A stretch of 64,000 nucleotides of DNA from Quercus robur (Eukaryota; Streptophyta; Magnoliopsida; Fagales; Fagaceae), in the NCBI RefSeq assembly GCF_932294415.1, contig NC_065535.1:87932862-87996861 (forward strand), read 5' to 3'. Below, piece after piece: positions 34,201-46,128 of this stretch; the stretch's first letter is position 1; each line of letters begins with the position of its first letter. Under the pieces are notes generated by a model, which searched no databases, was not told where the DNA came from, and saw nothing but the letters and a program-made list of their open reading frames with translations. The position numbers and the translations under genes were made by a program.

Positions 34201-36450
34201 TGTGGTGGATGAAAAAAGAAAAGGGTGTTCTTGTGATTTAGAAAAAAATGTGAGGGCATTTTTGGACTTCTGTCAAATTCATTGGACCTCTGGGCTGGAA
34301 GCCGGTTTTTTGATGCTGGAAAAAGCCCATTACTAAAGTGGGCTGGGCATGTCCACCTTGGTTTTTCTTTCCTTCCATTTTTAATGGACCAAATCAGAAT
34401 TTTTTTTTTTTTTAAGAAAGAAAAAAAAAGAATAAATTTTTTATATGTTTAAAGTTAGCTTCATGTTCCATATTATGTAATTTTTATCAATTCTATATTA
34501 TTTGATAATTTTTTATTATGTTTTTTTTTTTTAACAAATCACTACTAGATTATATTGTTTTATAATGCCAACCATGCTAACAAAATATTAAAATGATCAG
34601 AAATTAATAACTATCTCATCTATATAATGTTTAAATGTCAAGTTTCTTGAACTTTAAAATTAAACCAAAAAAATGAGTTTATAGATTGGATAGTAAATAA
34701 AATTCATATAAATTTGACATATATGTTAAAAACAAAGATAACATGTAATCAAATGATGAAATTTTAAAAATACAAGTCAATAAAATTTTATGAACTAGTT
34801 TTAATAAGTGTAACTTGATTATGATTCATTTTTCTATTTGAAAAATGGTAAAAAGTAGTATAAGTAAGACTAAGCATGCATGCACACATACACACACAAG
34901 TGGAGGAGAGGATTTGAACCCAAAGTTCTCCATATTGCAAAAGCTAATAATATTAATGAATTACAAGACTATTGACACGGTTATATGGCAATATGTATCT
35001 GTTTACTTAGAAAAAGTACTAGAGTTCTATAAAAAATAAATAAACTAACCAATAAGAAGGAATTTTCTTTAATTTTTCTTCGGGACTTTTCAACACAATG
35101 CCTTTTAAATAGAAATCACCATTTTAGGTAAAAGTGTAAAAATATTGTGAATTATTAAAAAAAGAACAAGATAATTATGTAAATTAGATATTTATACTAT
35201 CTTTATAATATATTTGTAGCTTTATTCTCACTTTGCTAACGATTTTTTCTTCTTTGAATGCTCTTCACTTCTGGAATATTTGAATTTAAGGCATCTAAAA
35301 TTTCTTTTTCCTAAGGGGAGCTCATAATTTTTGGACGGACAAGAGAAAAAAAATATTAATTCTAATAATATTTATATGACAAATTGATAGTTTCTTTTTA
35401 ATTAATTATTTGGGCTTCCGATCATTCTACCTAGTTTCATCTTAATCCACGAAATGACACTTCTCTCAAAAGAGAAAATGACACTCAACCTCTTAAGGTT
35501 TGTATAAATAACAATTCACCCAAATTGAAGGATGTAATTTGTCCCCTACCAAAAAAAAAAAAAAAAAAAAAGAAAGTGTAATTTAGATTTTGACCTATAA
35601 AGTACAATAATTTATAAGAACGCTAAACAATTGTTAGTGCATTTTGTAATAACAAAATTTTGTGCCAGATGGTTTTAATTGTATTAGCATATTCTTATGT
35701 ATTTTATTCATTTTGGGTTGTATTTACATTGGAGACAAGGGGTTCAGGAGCTAATATTAGTATACATGTTTTGGAATTTCGCTCAAGTGAAATTATGGTG
35801 TCAGGCGGATTGCGAACAAAGTGAAAAATATTCAAATAGAGAGTTTCACTTGAAATTAGGTCGAGTGAATTTTCCACTTAGAAAAATTAGTTGGTTTTAT
35901 TTCTCTTATGTTCCTATACAATTACCCTTTTTGTAGTCTTATAAATCCTACGTTTTCCCACCCTATTTCTGAGATGAAAAAGAGAGAGAGCTACCCATTC
36001 CCATAGAGAGAAAATCCCTGTAGCCTCTATCCTTCACCATCTCCAAATTCACATAACTTTGAGAGGAGATTATCCAAACACTCCATATTACCTTTGACTG
36101 ATCTTTGGTTGAGTGATTGGTGTTGGAAATCATAGAGCAATCCCATAAATCCAAGAAGAGATGGTGGCTTGCAGTTGGTGGCTCAACTTGCAGAATCCGG
36201 TGAACTAGTGAGGAGAAATGGCTTGACAAAGTCGGCTGCTAACAAGAGTTTGGGGGGCTTGAATACATTTGCGGTTTTATATATAGTAAGAAAACCGTAC
36301 AAACAACACCGTGTCGCACCATCTATATATATATTAATATATTTATTTTTTTAACATTAAATATATTATTAATAGTTTAATAACCCTATTTTTCAAAAAA
36401 AAAAAAAGTTTATTAACCTTAGCAAGTGTTGATTAGAAAAGCTAGTCCAA
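34201..36450. other. AT-rich intergenic stretch
   Basis: It contains the presumed APO4 promoter side and many A/T runs. Open frames at 35,697-36,354 overlap on both strands, are short and match nothing I know. No gene is supported. Confidence 0.5.
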
Positions 36451-36559
36451 AATAAAGAAAAACTAGTTCAATAGTTTAAAACTTTGCTCAAAATAAAGGT
36501 AAAAATTAGTTTTGGGCTGGGCAGAAAAAACCTAAAATGTGAAAAATATACCAGTTTCA

Positions 36560-36790
36560 AATCATTCAAATTGTATCTTATATATTGCACCGCACATGTG
36601 ATCTCAAAAATGAGGTGCGATGCGGTTATGGTTTTGGCTAAACTTTGAACTGCACCAAACTGCACTGCACTGCACATGTAATTGCAAAAATGAGGTGCGG
36701 TGCAGTTATAGTTTTAGCTATACCGCATCGTAAAGTGCTGTGCTAAAAATGGCCCAAAACCGCATCGCACTGCACCGTGAACACTCCTAG
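36560..36790. repeat. GCGGTGCG-type MITE fragment
   Basis: It carries two diverged copies of 'aaaatgaggtgcggtgcagttat' about 84 bp apart (36,607 and 36,690), then ACCGCATCGCACTGCACCGTGAACACTCCTA, an end typical of plant MITEs that start 'taggggtgttcacggtgcgg'. I could not identify the other end. Confidence 0.5.
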
Positions 36791-37640
36791 TCACTACATA
36801 GCTTGGAAGGTTTTGTGAGTTGATATGTATTGCAACTACTTTCACTAGTGGATTCATTACTAACTGGACTCGGAGAGTTTTTGCCTGATTTGGGTTTTCT
36901 TTCTAGCATAACATTGTTTGTCAATGATATGATTTTTGGGATTGTTTACTGTTTCAGTTTATTTTCATGCAATTGTAAATGAGCAAATCTATCAATAGGG
37001 CTTAAATTGTTAATTTGTTTAAAAATTGGTAATAAGACATAATTAGGGTTCTAAACAAGCATTAATTATCACATGTAAAAAATGGGAAAATACTAAAACT
37101 ATTGCAAATTTTACCACCTAATAAATAAATGTCTAAATTACTTTATATCTATGGAATGAAGGACTACACATCAAGAAATAATATGCTCAAAGTACTCTGA
37201 ACACCCACGTTAGTGAGGGGAAAAAAAAAACCATGCAAAAGTAAAAAGAAATAGATTAAAACTGGTTGATCATATTTAAATGTATTTGAACATCAAATAT
37301 AACAAGCCAATCCTTAACATGTAATATTTATTTTTCACAAGTTCATGTCTCTCTTTTGCATCCTTACCAAAACAAAGCAAAAGAACGATTGTTAGGGTAC
37401 TTTTTTTTTTTACACCTAAGTTTATTTGAGTATCACCTATTTATTTTCAAACACCACTAATAAGTTATTGGGTTTTCCCAAATATTTTTTGCTCTATTAT
37501 TATGTTAATCACAAATGTTTCATATCTCATTATTTAAATTGAGTTATGATATAAAATATCACAAAAAAACCTGAAAACTCATATTATATCCAATTTTATT
37601 ATCATTATTTAGCTAAGCCCAAAACCGGCCCTATGAACCT
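36791..37640. other. AT-rich intergenic stretch
   Basis: No gene, RNA or defined element recognised. Confidence 0.5.
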
Positions 37641-37789
37641 AATAAACACATCCTATTCTATTTAAAGCCCAAGAATATTTGGCAATATTTGAAAAGCCCA
37701 TGATTCAAATCCATGACAAAACAATTTTATTAATGGAATTCAAATCCATAATCAAAACCTATGGTTTAAACCCATGACAATTTATTTAT

Positions 37790-38150
37790 CCAAAACTCAA
37801 TTCACATTAACAATATCAAAGCCCAATTCTCATTGGCAATATTAAAACCCAGTTCTCGCTAGCAATATTTAAAACCCAATTTTTATTGGCAACATCAAAG
37901 TCCAATTCTCATTGACAATATCAAAGCCCAGTTCTCGCTGGCAATATTTAAAACCTAATTCTCATTGGCAATATCAAAGCCTAGTTCTCGCTGGCAATAT
38001 TTAAAGCCCAATTTTCATTGGCATCATCAAAGCACAATTCTCATTGGCAACATCAAAACCCAATTCTCATTGGCAACATCAAAGCCTAATTTTTATTGGC
38101 AACATCAAAAGCCTAACTTACGTTGGCACTATTAAAAACCCAAGCTAACT
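37790..38150. repeat. Degenerate minisatellite, unit about 27-28 bp
   Basis: About 12-13 copies built on 'aaagcccaattctcattggcaatatc', with two alternating versions ('ttctcattggcaacatc' and 'gttctcgctggcaatattt'). Looser 'cccatgg' repeats continue to about 38,790. The downstream 38,800-39,085, with several GGCCCA and CCCAAG motifs, looks like internal DNA of an old LTR-type element cut off by the inverted repeat. Confidence 0.75.
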
Positions 38151-39102
38151 ACTTGATACTATTTTATCAAAAGTCCAAGGTTATTAATACTTGGCAAAAT
38201 ACTATATCATAATTATTTCACTTAAAAGTCCAATAATGAACAATACTTTAGATTCTTAAACCTATAATATTACAAGCTCATGGAATTTATGAATTATCTA
38301 TTCTCAAAACCCATGGCAATCATCTTATAAAAGCCTATGGAAAGTTATGATTATTAGACCCATGACATTTATTTATTTCATGTTATAAACTCATGTTCAC
38401 TATCTATCTTACATCACAACATTCATAATGTTTATTACCAAAACTCATGGTAATTATTCATCCTACTTGTCCATTATGATTATCTATAGAGAAACTCATG
38501 AGAACATCACATTATTCCACTATAGTGGTTGTTACCATATTTATTTAAAACCCATGGTAAATATTATTCTCAAGAACAATATTGGAGGTCATTATTTAAA
38601 GAGCCCCAAAGAAAATATCATTTACAAAGTAATCCATAGCAAAAATTATGAGAAACTATACAAGTTATTGTTTAAAGCCCATGGAAATTAATACCCAAAA
38701 TCTATTATAAATATTTATTAAAGCTCATGGATTCATTTTATTTCTACTAATAACTAAAACTCATGAGGAGCAAAAAACCCATGGCAAAGCATGTCTTTAA
38801 TGCCTATTTTGTAGGCCCAAGAATCTCATGGAGTAAAGAACAAGCCCAAGCAAAGAAAGGGCCACGTGGCTCGACTAAAAGTGTTGAAATGGAGCAAAGT
38901 TCTAGCCCAAAAAAGGTCCCCAGCAAGAGGCTTGAAAGTGGGCAACCAACCCTTGTCCATCCCTAACCAAAAAACAACTAGAGACCCACAAGAGAACCAA
39001 GCTTTTGAGGATGAACTAGGGGTTATCGCATCAGTTTTCTGCCACCTTCTACTTGATGTGAACAGTGCCCAAGGGCTGTCATATCGGCTGAAGTCTGAAG
39101 GA

Positions 39103-41302
39103 TAATAAATTACTAACAATATAGATTGAGGATATTTCTAATATAAAAAATTACATTATTGAATCTGAAGTATCTTCGGATGTATTCCAGAATTTTCAAC
39201 GTTAAAATGAAATAATATCACGACTTTCTTATATATAAAAAATTACAATATTGAGCTATGTGATCAAATAATTGAATAGTTTAATTAATTAGTGTATTTT
39301 ATGAATTCTTTAATTTGATTCTATTTCAGTTTATAATTTAGATACCATGATAATATCTACATTTCACTGATGTTTTGAAGACAAATAGATTTATAAAATC
39401 TAATAAAAATTCAAATAAATTATAATTCAATTCCCCTGCGAGAACCAAACGAAGTCCAGACTCAATTCCCACGCCAAATTTAGCTGCAAATGGAACTACT
39501 TCACATTTGGTGATGTTGAAACTTGCACATGAATAATGCATATGCTTCTGTGAAGTTAATCTTTGTGGCCAACAAAATTTACGAAAACGTCAAATTGAAT
39601 TCAAAGTTGAATCAGGGTTTATGGTATATTATATCATTGGGCCAATAACAAAAAGATAGCAAAATCTTGGCATCTTATCTCTGTTATGATATCTTATAAC
39701 AGGTTACAGGTGTGAGAAACTTACCCCTAAATATATACTAGGACAAGCGGCGGGCTGTTTCATATCATTGTTATGATATCTTATTTAAATCCTCTACATT
39801 TTTTAAAGTACTCTACCAAATAGATTTCTTTCAATCTTAACCATTCTTTAATGATTTAATGGTTTAGATTTTGCTATGTCAACATTTCACTAATAATAAT
39901 CTTAATTGTTTTATTTGTAACATTATTTTATTATTTTAAGAGTATTATTAGTGGAATGCTGACATAACAGAATCTAGATCTTTAAATCATAAAAGAGTGG
40001 TTAGGATTTAAAGAAATCTATTAGTAGAGTACTCTAAGAAATCTAGAAGATCTGATAAGATATCATAATAGTGATATGGAACAGCCCGCTTGTCATGGCA
40101 TATATTTAGGAGTAAGTTTCTCGCACTTGTAAACTGTTATAAGATATCATAACAGAGATAAGATGCCAAGATTTTGCTATCTTTTTGTTATTGGCCCAAT
40201 GATATAATATACCGTAAACTTTGATTCAACTTTGAATTCAATTTGACGTTTTCGTAAATTTTGTTGGCCACAAAGATTAACTTCACAGAAGCATATGCAT
40301 TATTCATGTGCAAGTTTCAACATCACCAAATGTGAAGTAATTCCATTTGCAGCTAAATTAGGCATGGGAATTGAGTCTGGACTTCGTTTGGTTCTCGCAG
40401 GGGAATTGAATTATAATTTATTTAATTGAATTTTTATTAGATTTTATAAATCTATTTGTCTTCAAAACATCAGTGAAATGTAGATATTATCATGGTATCT
40501 AAATTATAAACTGAAGTAGAATCAAATTAAAGAATTCATAAAATACACTAATTAATTAAACTCTTCAAAGATCACATAGCTCAATATTGTAATTTTTTAT
40601 ATATAAGAAAATCGTGATATTATTTCATTTCAACGTTGAAAATTCTGGAATACATCCGAAGATACTTCAAATTTAGGAGTAAGTTTCTCGCACTTGTAAA
40701 CTGTTATAAGATATCATAACAGAGATAAGATGCCAAGATTTTGCTATCTTTTTGTTATTGGCCCAATGATATAATATACCGTAAACTTTGATTCAACTTT
40801 GAATTCAATTTGACGTTTTCGTAAATTTTGTTGGCCACAAAGATTAACTTCACAGAAGCATATGCATTATTCATGTGCAAGTTTCAACATCACCAAATGT
40901 GAAGTAATTCCATTTGCAGCTAAATTAGGCATGGGAATTGAGTCTGGACTTCGTTTGGTTCTCGCAGGGGAATTGAATTATAATTTATTTAATTGAATTT
41001 TTATTAGATTTTATAAATCTATTTGTCTTCAAAACATCAGTGAAATGTAGATATTATCATGGTATCTAAATTATAAACTGAAGTAGAATCAAATTAAAGA
41101 ATTCATAAAATACACTAATTAATTAAACTCTTCAAAGATCACATAGCTCAATATTGTAATTTTTTATATATAAGAAAACCGTGATATTATTTCATTTCAA
41201 CGTTGAAAATTCTGGAATACATCCGAAGATACTTCAAATTCAATAATGTAATTTTTTATATTAGAAATATCCTCAATCTATATTGTTAGTCATTTATTTC
41301 AT
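39103..41302. repeat. Large inverted repeat with 0.8-kb arms and an internal 567-bp duplication
   Basis: The left arm, 39103-39903, is the reverse complement of 39938-40671 and, for its outer 65 bp, of 41236-41302; the loop is only about 34 bp. In the right arm 40105-40671 is repeated at 40672-41238 with almost no differences (period 567). Arm-to-arm identity is about 95 percent by eye, lower than between the two tandem copies. A shared frame (ASFNITKCEV...GIESGLRLVLAGEL) occurs in every arm copy but is unassigned. It is possibly a foldback transposon; I saw no clear target-site duplication. Confidence 0.92.
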
Positions 41303-41501
41303 TGAGGATATTCAAAAGAATATTTGCTTTTATTTATTTATTGAAAAGGTAGAAAAACATTTACATCATGATAAATTGATAATCTTTTCATATCTCCGAA
41401 GTTCAAGTTCACATCTCTCTTCTGCAATCTGCAGCATTCACACAAGATAAACTCATAATAAAAGTACAAGTTCACATCCTTCTCCTCTTCACACATGTCC
41501 C

Positions 41502-42705
41502 TCAAATAAAAAATATTCTCACCAAACTCAAAATTCCCACAACAATACCAAAAAATCCACCCCTCAATCCAAACGCACCAGCTGTTAGTGGCTGAGACAA
41601 TGGTGCTGGACTTGATGCAGGATTCTTTGGTGGAGGAGCCGGTTGTGCTGGACTTGGTGCAGGACCCTTTGGTGGCGGAGGCAATGTTGCTGGACTTGGT
41701 GCAGGACCCTTTTGTGGCGAAGACAATGGTGCTGGACTTGATGCATGACCTGGTGGCGGAGGAGGCTTAGGATGCTTGTGCAACACAACCACAGTCAGCT
41801 TCTGGCCTTTCTCACAGCTCACCACAGCGTTACTTATGAAATAGAATGGTCCTGACCTGTCCAACTCTACTTTGGTGTTGACATCCGTATGTTCTTTGAT
41901 TGGATTTGATACGTAGCATTTATCGTAGTCATCCTTTGTCACTTCAAGTACTGAGTCAATCAAGGGGTCGGATTCATCAAAGACTGAGATTCAAGAAAAT
42001 GAAGAAATTGTGGTTATACGATTGAGAAAAAAGTGGAACATCAAAATAAACCTTACGGATTATATAAAAGAGCAATATGCATTAAAATGAGACCCCAATC
42101 TTTTTAAAATAAAATAATAATTTTCTACACAAGCATGCATCATGCACGAACTGGGTTTTCAATTTCTCGTCAAATGGGGTTCATTTATTAAGCAAAGACG
42201 TGAATAAATCCAGTTTGTAAATATAAATTATAACCCTAACAAAGAGGATTAAGAAAATCAGAATCGAATCCATATTCCCATTATTATAACTATCAAAATT
42301 TATAAAATAAAAAATGCCCTAACAGTCTAACCAAATAACACCATTTCTTTTCTAAAAAAAAAAAAAAAAGAAGCAAATTTCAAAAAAATTATCCAAAGAA
42401 AAAAAAAGTTTAACAGTAATATTTCTAAATACAGTTTTTAATCCTAAATTAATCTTATTTTCAAAAAATTGAAAAGTAAGTTGTACAAAGCATCAGACTA
42501 ATCTCAACAAATGAGAGAGAGAGAGAGTACTAAGAATATCGCCAACTTCAAATCGCTCTTTCTGAGCCCAGCCATTAAGAGAGTCTGAAGAAGTTGGAAA
42601 ACTCCATGAATTTTCATGGCCTCCAACCACAAACTCTCTAGCTTCAGAGAAGGTAAACAACACAATCAAGAGGGTGATTGGAATAACAATTTTCAGGGAA
42701 GCCAT
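41502..42705 (-). CDS. ENODL: Early nodulin-like protein (phytocyanin family), GPI-type
   Basis: A cell-surface glycoprotein of the plastocyanin-like family. Exons on the minus strand are 42705-42531 and 41983-41502: 657 nt and 218 aa, phase 1 at the join. A signal peptide of about 22 residues (MASLKIVIPITLLIVLFTFSEA) precedes the phytocyanin domain (about 23-122: REFVVGGHENSW, KERFEVGD, DDYDKC, GPFYFIS, SCEKGQKL). The disulfide cysteines are present and the copper ligands absent, as in ENODLs. Residues 125-190 form a Pro/Ser/Ala-rich arabinogalactan-type region with repeats such as KGPAPSPA, and the hydrophobic tail fits GPI anchoring. The segment after the intron, IFDESDPLIDSV, departs from the usual VWKYD...DSV, so the domain core is unusual here. 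An intron acceptor CTCAG and donor GTACTC are seen. The first Met at 42738 is less likely than that at 42705. Confidence 0.92.
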
Positions 42706-42788
42706 TGATATATTCAAACACAGTGAACACTGACCCAAATGCTACACTGACTTGTACTGATCGAGAAACAAAGGTAGGGTTTTTGGCC

Positions 42789-42798
42789 CTCTTTATAG
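42789..42798 (-). promoter_or_regulatory. TATA box of the minus-strand ENODL
   Basis: Reads GGCTATAAAG on the minus strand, about 85-95 bp upstream of the ATG at 42705, followed by the family-typical short leader. Confidence 0.65.
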
Positions 42799-42975
42799 CC
42801 CTTAGGTTCAGTTTAAGACCATGGCTCGGTTGTTGGTTCGGAGTACTCGAAGCTGCTCATGAGTGCCACGTGTGAAACACAACTAGTCACAGTTGTACGT
42901 ATAATTGGATTCTGATTAACCCTGGGCTGTAAACGTGAACCGGTTTTGTTTGTTTTCCAAGAAAAGGGGATTCAA

Positions 42976-43399
42976 GCATTTTACCTTATTTTTTAAAAAA
43001 ATTTAGTAATACGTCTCTATTTTGAAACTATTTAGGATTAAACTTGATTTTGAAAATCGAGTTTCAATGTAAAACTCGATTTGTAGAAAATCGAGTATGG
43101 GGCGATCAAACTTAAAAAAAAAAAAAATGCAACTCGAGTTCATGGAGCTTGAATTCCAATCAAAGTACTCGAGCTACAGGAACTCAAGTTCCACTATTTT
43201 TTTATTTTTTATTTATTTTTAAGTTTCATTTGGCATAACTCGATTTTAAACAAATCGAGTTTTACATTAAAACTCGATTTTAATAAAATTGAGTTTCAAA
43301 ACAGGGACATGAACCTAAATAGTTTCAAAAAATAAGAGCATAAAAATTTTCAAAACAGGAATATATTGTTAAATTTTTTTAAAAATAAGGGCATAAAGC
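42976..43399. mobile_element. Foldback-like MITE rich in ACTCGAG/AATCGAG motifs
   Basis: 424 bp. The ends are reverse complements over about 150-190 bp with gaps (GCATTTTACCTTATTTTTT against the complement of GCTTTATGCCCTTATTTTTA). Both arms contain 'gaaactatttaggtt/attaaac', 'aatcgagttt' and 'gtaaaactcgattt'. It sits between the two ENODL genes. No clear target duplication. Confidence 0.75.
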
Positions 43400-43966
43400 T
43401 AGAATTCCTAGGAAAAGTGCCTCTTCATGTTTATTAGATGACTTAAACATAAAAATACCCTTTCAGGTTTGATAGTATTACAATCAATTATTGCATCAAT
43501 CATGTAACATATGCCACTTTCCCAGATAAAATTTAAGGGTTACATGGGGAATTAGGATGAGAAACTTGTTACTATTAACGTGTTAATTAATAAAGGATTA
43601 ATTTTTCCATGCTGATTTGGAAAATGAACTGGTCTTTAAGCTATGGATAGGATACTATGTATGAACATTAGTGAAATCGTATAATGTCAGTAATAAATTA
43701 TTATTAATGAGATCTACTTAATCTAATTGACTAGTGAAAATTGAACGAATCTGTTTTGTTTTTAACGTCAATTATGACTGGACTGTGTCCTATTATATTA
43801 TAGTATAAGTTATCTCTTTATTAATTATCCTTAAAATTGTTATTTGGCTTATTTCAAATTTTAATCTAAATTAAAGTGAACTCACTGGCCTGTTTCTTTT
43901 TTTGAGAGGGCTGTTATTGTTAATTGAAATATAGCAATATCTTAAATCCCCTTTTCTCCCCTTTTA
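43400..43966. other. Spacer between two MITEs
   Basis: AT-rich, no gene recognised. Confidence 0.5.
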
Positions 43967-44311
43967 GAGCATCCGTAGCAGATGTTCCAAAAATTATGTC
44001 ATTTTACCACATCAAATGCCTACTTTATTATTTTATCACATCATTTTACAACATCCCATTTATCAGATGTTTTATAATTCAATTCTATACATTAAAATAA
44101 TATTTACTACTCATCAACACAATAAACAAACAACAAACAATATACCACATCTCTTCCGTACCGTGGCAAATTTGCCACGGTACTGTTCAATGTTGCAAAA
44201 AAAAAAAAACAATATCCCACATCTACTAAATGGGCTAAAATTGGGTTTGGTGTGGGATATGTGCCAAATATTTAGCATTTGGCACATATCCCACATCTAG
44301 TGTGGGTGCTC
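43967..44311. mobile_element. Tourist-like (PIF/Harbinger) MITE
   Basis: 345 bp. Terminal inverted repeats GAGCATCCGTAGCAGATG and the complement of GAGCACCCACACTAGATG, with a TTA target-site duplication (43964-43966 and 44312-44314), the PIF/Harbinger signature. Inside are the perfect palindrome ACCGTGGCAAATTTGCCACGGT (44,161-44,182) and another near 44,262-44,296 (gggatatgtgcc...ggcacatatccc). Confidence 0.85.
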
Positions 44312-46045
44312 TTACAGTGATAACTTGTGGTCGCTTTCTATTAATTTGCGTGCCCCAAATATTCAAAATTACCAAAAGCACTTTCATTATAAATTTTTCT
44401 TAAATGAAAAACATGTTTTTTTTGGGGGGGGGGGGGGGGTTGGTATTAGCTTTTGCGTACATAATGATGCTACTAGATAGCGGAGATTTCCTGAATGTGA
44501 GTTGCTCTTAGATACCCTTAGGCTTGCTATATATCATCATATACTACTAGTATCTGAGCACGTGCGTGTTTAGAGATTCTTCAAATTTTTTTTTTTTTTT
44601 GGTAAAAGTTAATAATTTACATATATTATAATTTAGAAATATATATATTTTTATTTTTCAAACAAATAAAAAGGATAAACTTTAGAGATAAGCTTTGAGA
44701 GGTATTACGTCTATAACATTTCCACAATAAATCAGAGGTAGTTAGTTGTTATTGATTCAAATTTGAATTTATCATTTAAATTATTTTTTTACCCCACCAT
44801 TAACAACTTGTACCAACTTGCTACATAGAATTTGTTGTGAAAATGTTGTAGACATAGCATTTGCTACGTTGACAACATTTTCACAACAAATCAGAGGTGG
44901 TTAGTTGTTGTTGATTCAAATTTATAAGAGAGTTTCCAGTATATTATTGTTGGCTTTGAGGTGGTCCGGCCACTTGATTAGAAAACTGGAAAACAGTGAA
45001 GCGAAGAAAGGGAAAATAGGGGAGGAGAGAGAGTGTGGGGTTGAAGCCAATCCTAACTCTCTCTTTTTTTTTTTTTTTTTTTGGCATAAGAATAAATAAA
45101 ATCCAATTAAAAATGACATGGAAACTTTATAATTAAATAGCTGATATGGCATAGGACACTTAAGTTGCCATGTCAGTTTGTAAATGCCTGCAGTAAAATT
45201 ACAAATGCCATGTCACTTTTCCGTTAGCCACATAAGTAATACTTTTAACAGAAGTTAGCCGAAGGACTAGTACCGCTCATTTTTTAAACTTTATGGATTA
45301 ATAGTGCTCACTTGAAACTTAAGAAACTAATTGCGCTCACATGATAAACTTTAAGGACCAATAGTGTAGTTTTGCAAAAAAAAAAAAAAAAAATTAATTA
45401 AGGGGATCTATTTGCTATAATATCAAAGTTTATATACAAATTGGCTAAAATAAAATTACATTGTGTAAATGATTTTAATTAATAGCTACTAAGTGAAAGT
45501 TTATTTTGGTTGTCTCTCTTGTATCACTTTCTTTCTCTCTTTTATTTTGAATCATAAAGATTGGTTTAATAAGTTCTCCTACAAATGTAACAACTTATTA
45601 AAGTAGTAAATTAAAGTGATAGATTATCACTTTCACATATACCCTCACTTTTTTCTACAACTATAGTTGATCACCTCAACAAGATATAGCAAAAGTTGTA
45701 AATACTTCATCTATTTTAATAGGGTAAATACTAGTACATAATTATTACACACAACCGTACATACACACTTTTGCATTGAAATCATGACTTGAATTCAAAA
45801 CTTTTTGAACTGAAATTGTGATTTTAAATCATGAATTGAGTGTAAAAAGTATAAGTGTATGGTTGTGTACAATAACAAGTGTGAAATAAACACAATCCAT
45901 TTTAAGAAGCCCAGGTCTGAAATGGGTCCACCGGATCTCGAACGTTAAAATGACAGGGAGAAAGCATAAAGATGATGCGGCGGCAAACCACTTTGTCACC
46001 TACTTTCAGAACCTGCCGTAACGGCTAGTTTTCTTTATTGTGCCA
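44312..46045. other. Repeat-rich upstream region of the plus-strand ENODL
   Basis: It contains a G-run at 44,424-44,439, a duplicated 'aaatcagaggtagttagttgtt' block (44,730 and 44,888), and at about 45,080-45,390 a repeat-like segment with 'gccatgtcag' and 'ttaaactttaaggacc' motifs ending in poly-A. No gene is supported. Confidence 0.5.
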
Positions 46046-46055
46046 CTATATAAAC
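46046..46055 (+). promoter_or_regulatory. TATA box of the plus-strand ENODL
   Basis: CTATATAAAC, about 75-85 bp before the ATG, followed by a CT-rich leader. Confidence 0.75.
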
Positions 46056-46128
46056 AGGCCACAAAGGCCTCCTTCTCCTCACTACTCTCTCTCTGTCTCT
46101 TAAAAATCTTAAAAGAATTATATCCACC

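Noticed and set aside
42706-42738. Upstream Met (MGQCSLCLNIS) as start of the minus ENODL
   Set aside because: It would put polar and Cys residues before the signal peptide; the Met at 42705 gives a standard ENODL start.
44424-44439. Long G run, possible quadruplex
   Set aside because: A single homopolymer without spaced G tracts; probably sequencing or slippage related.
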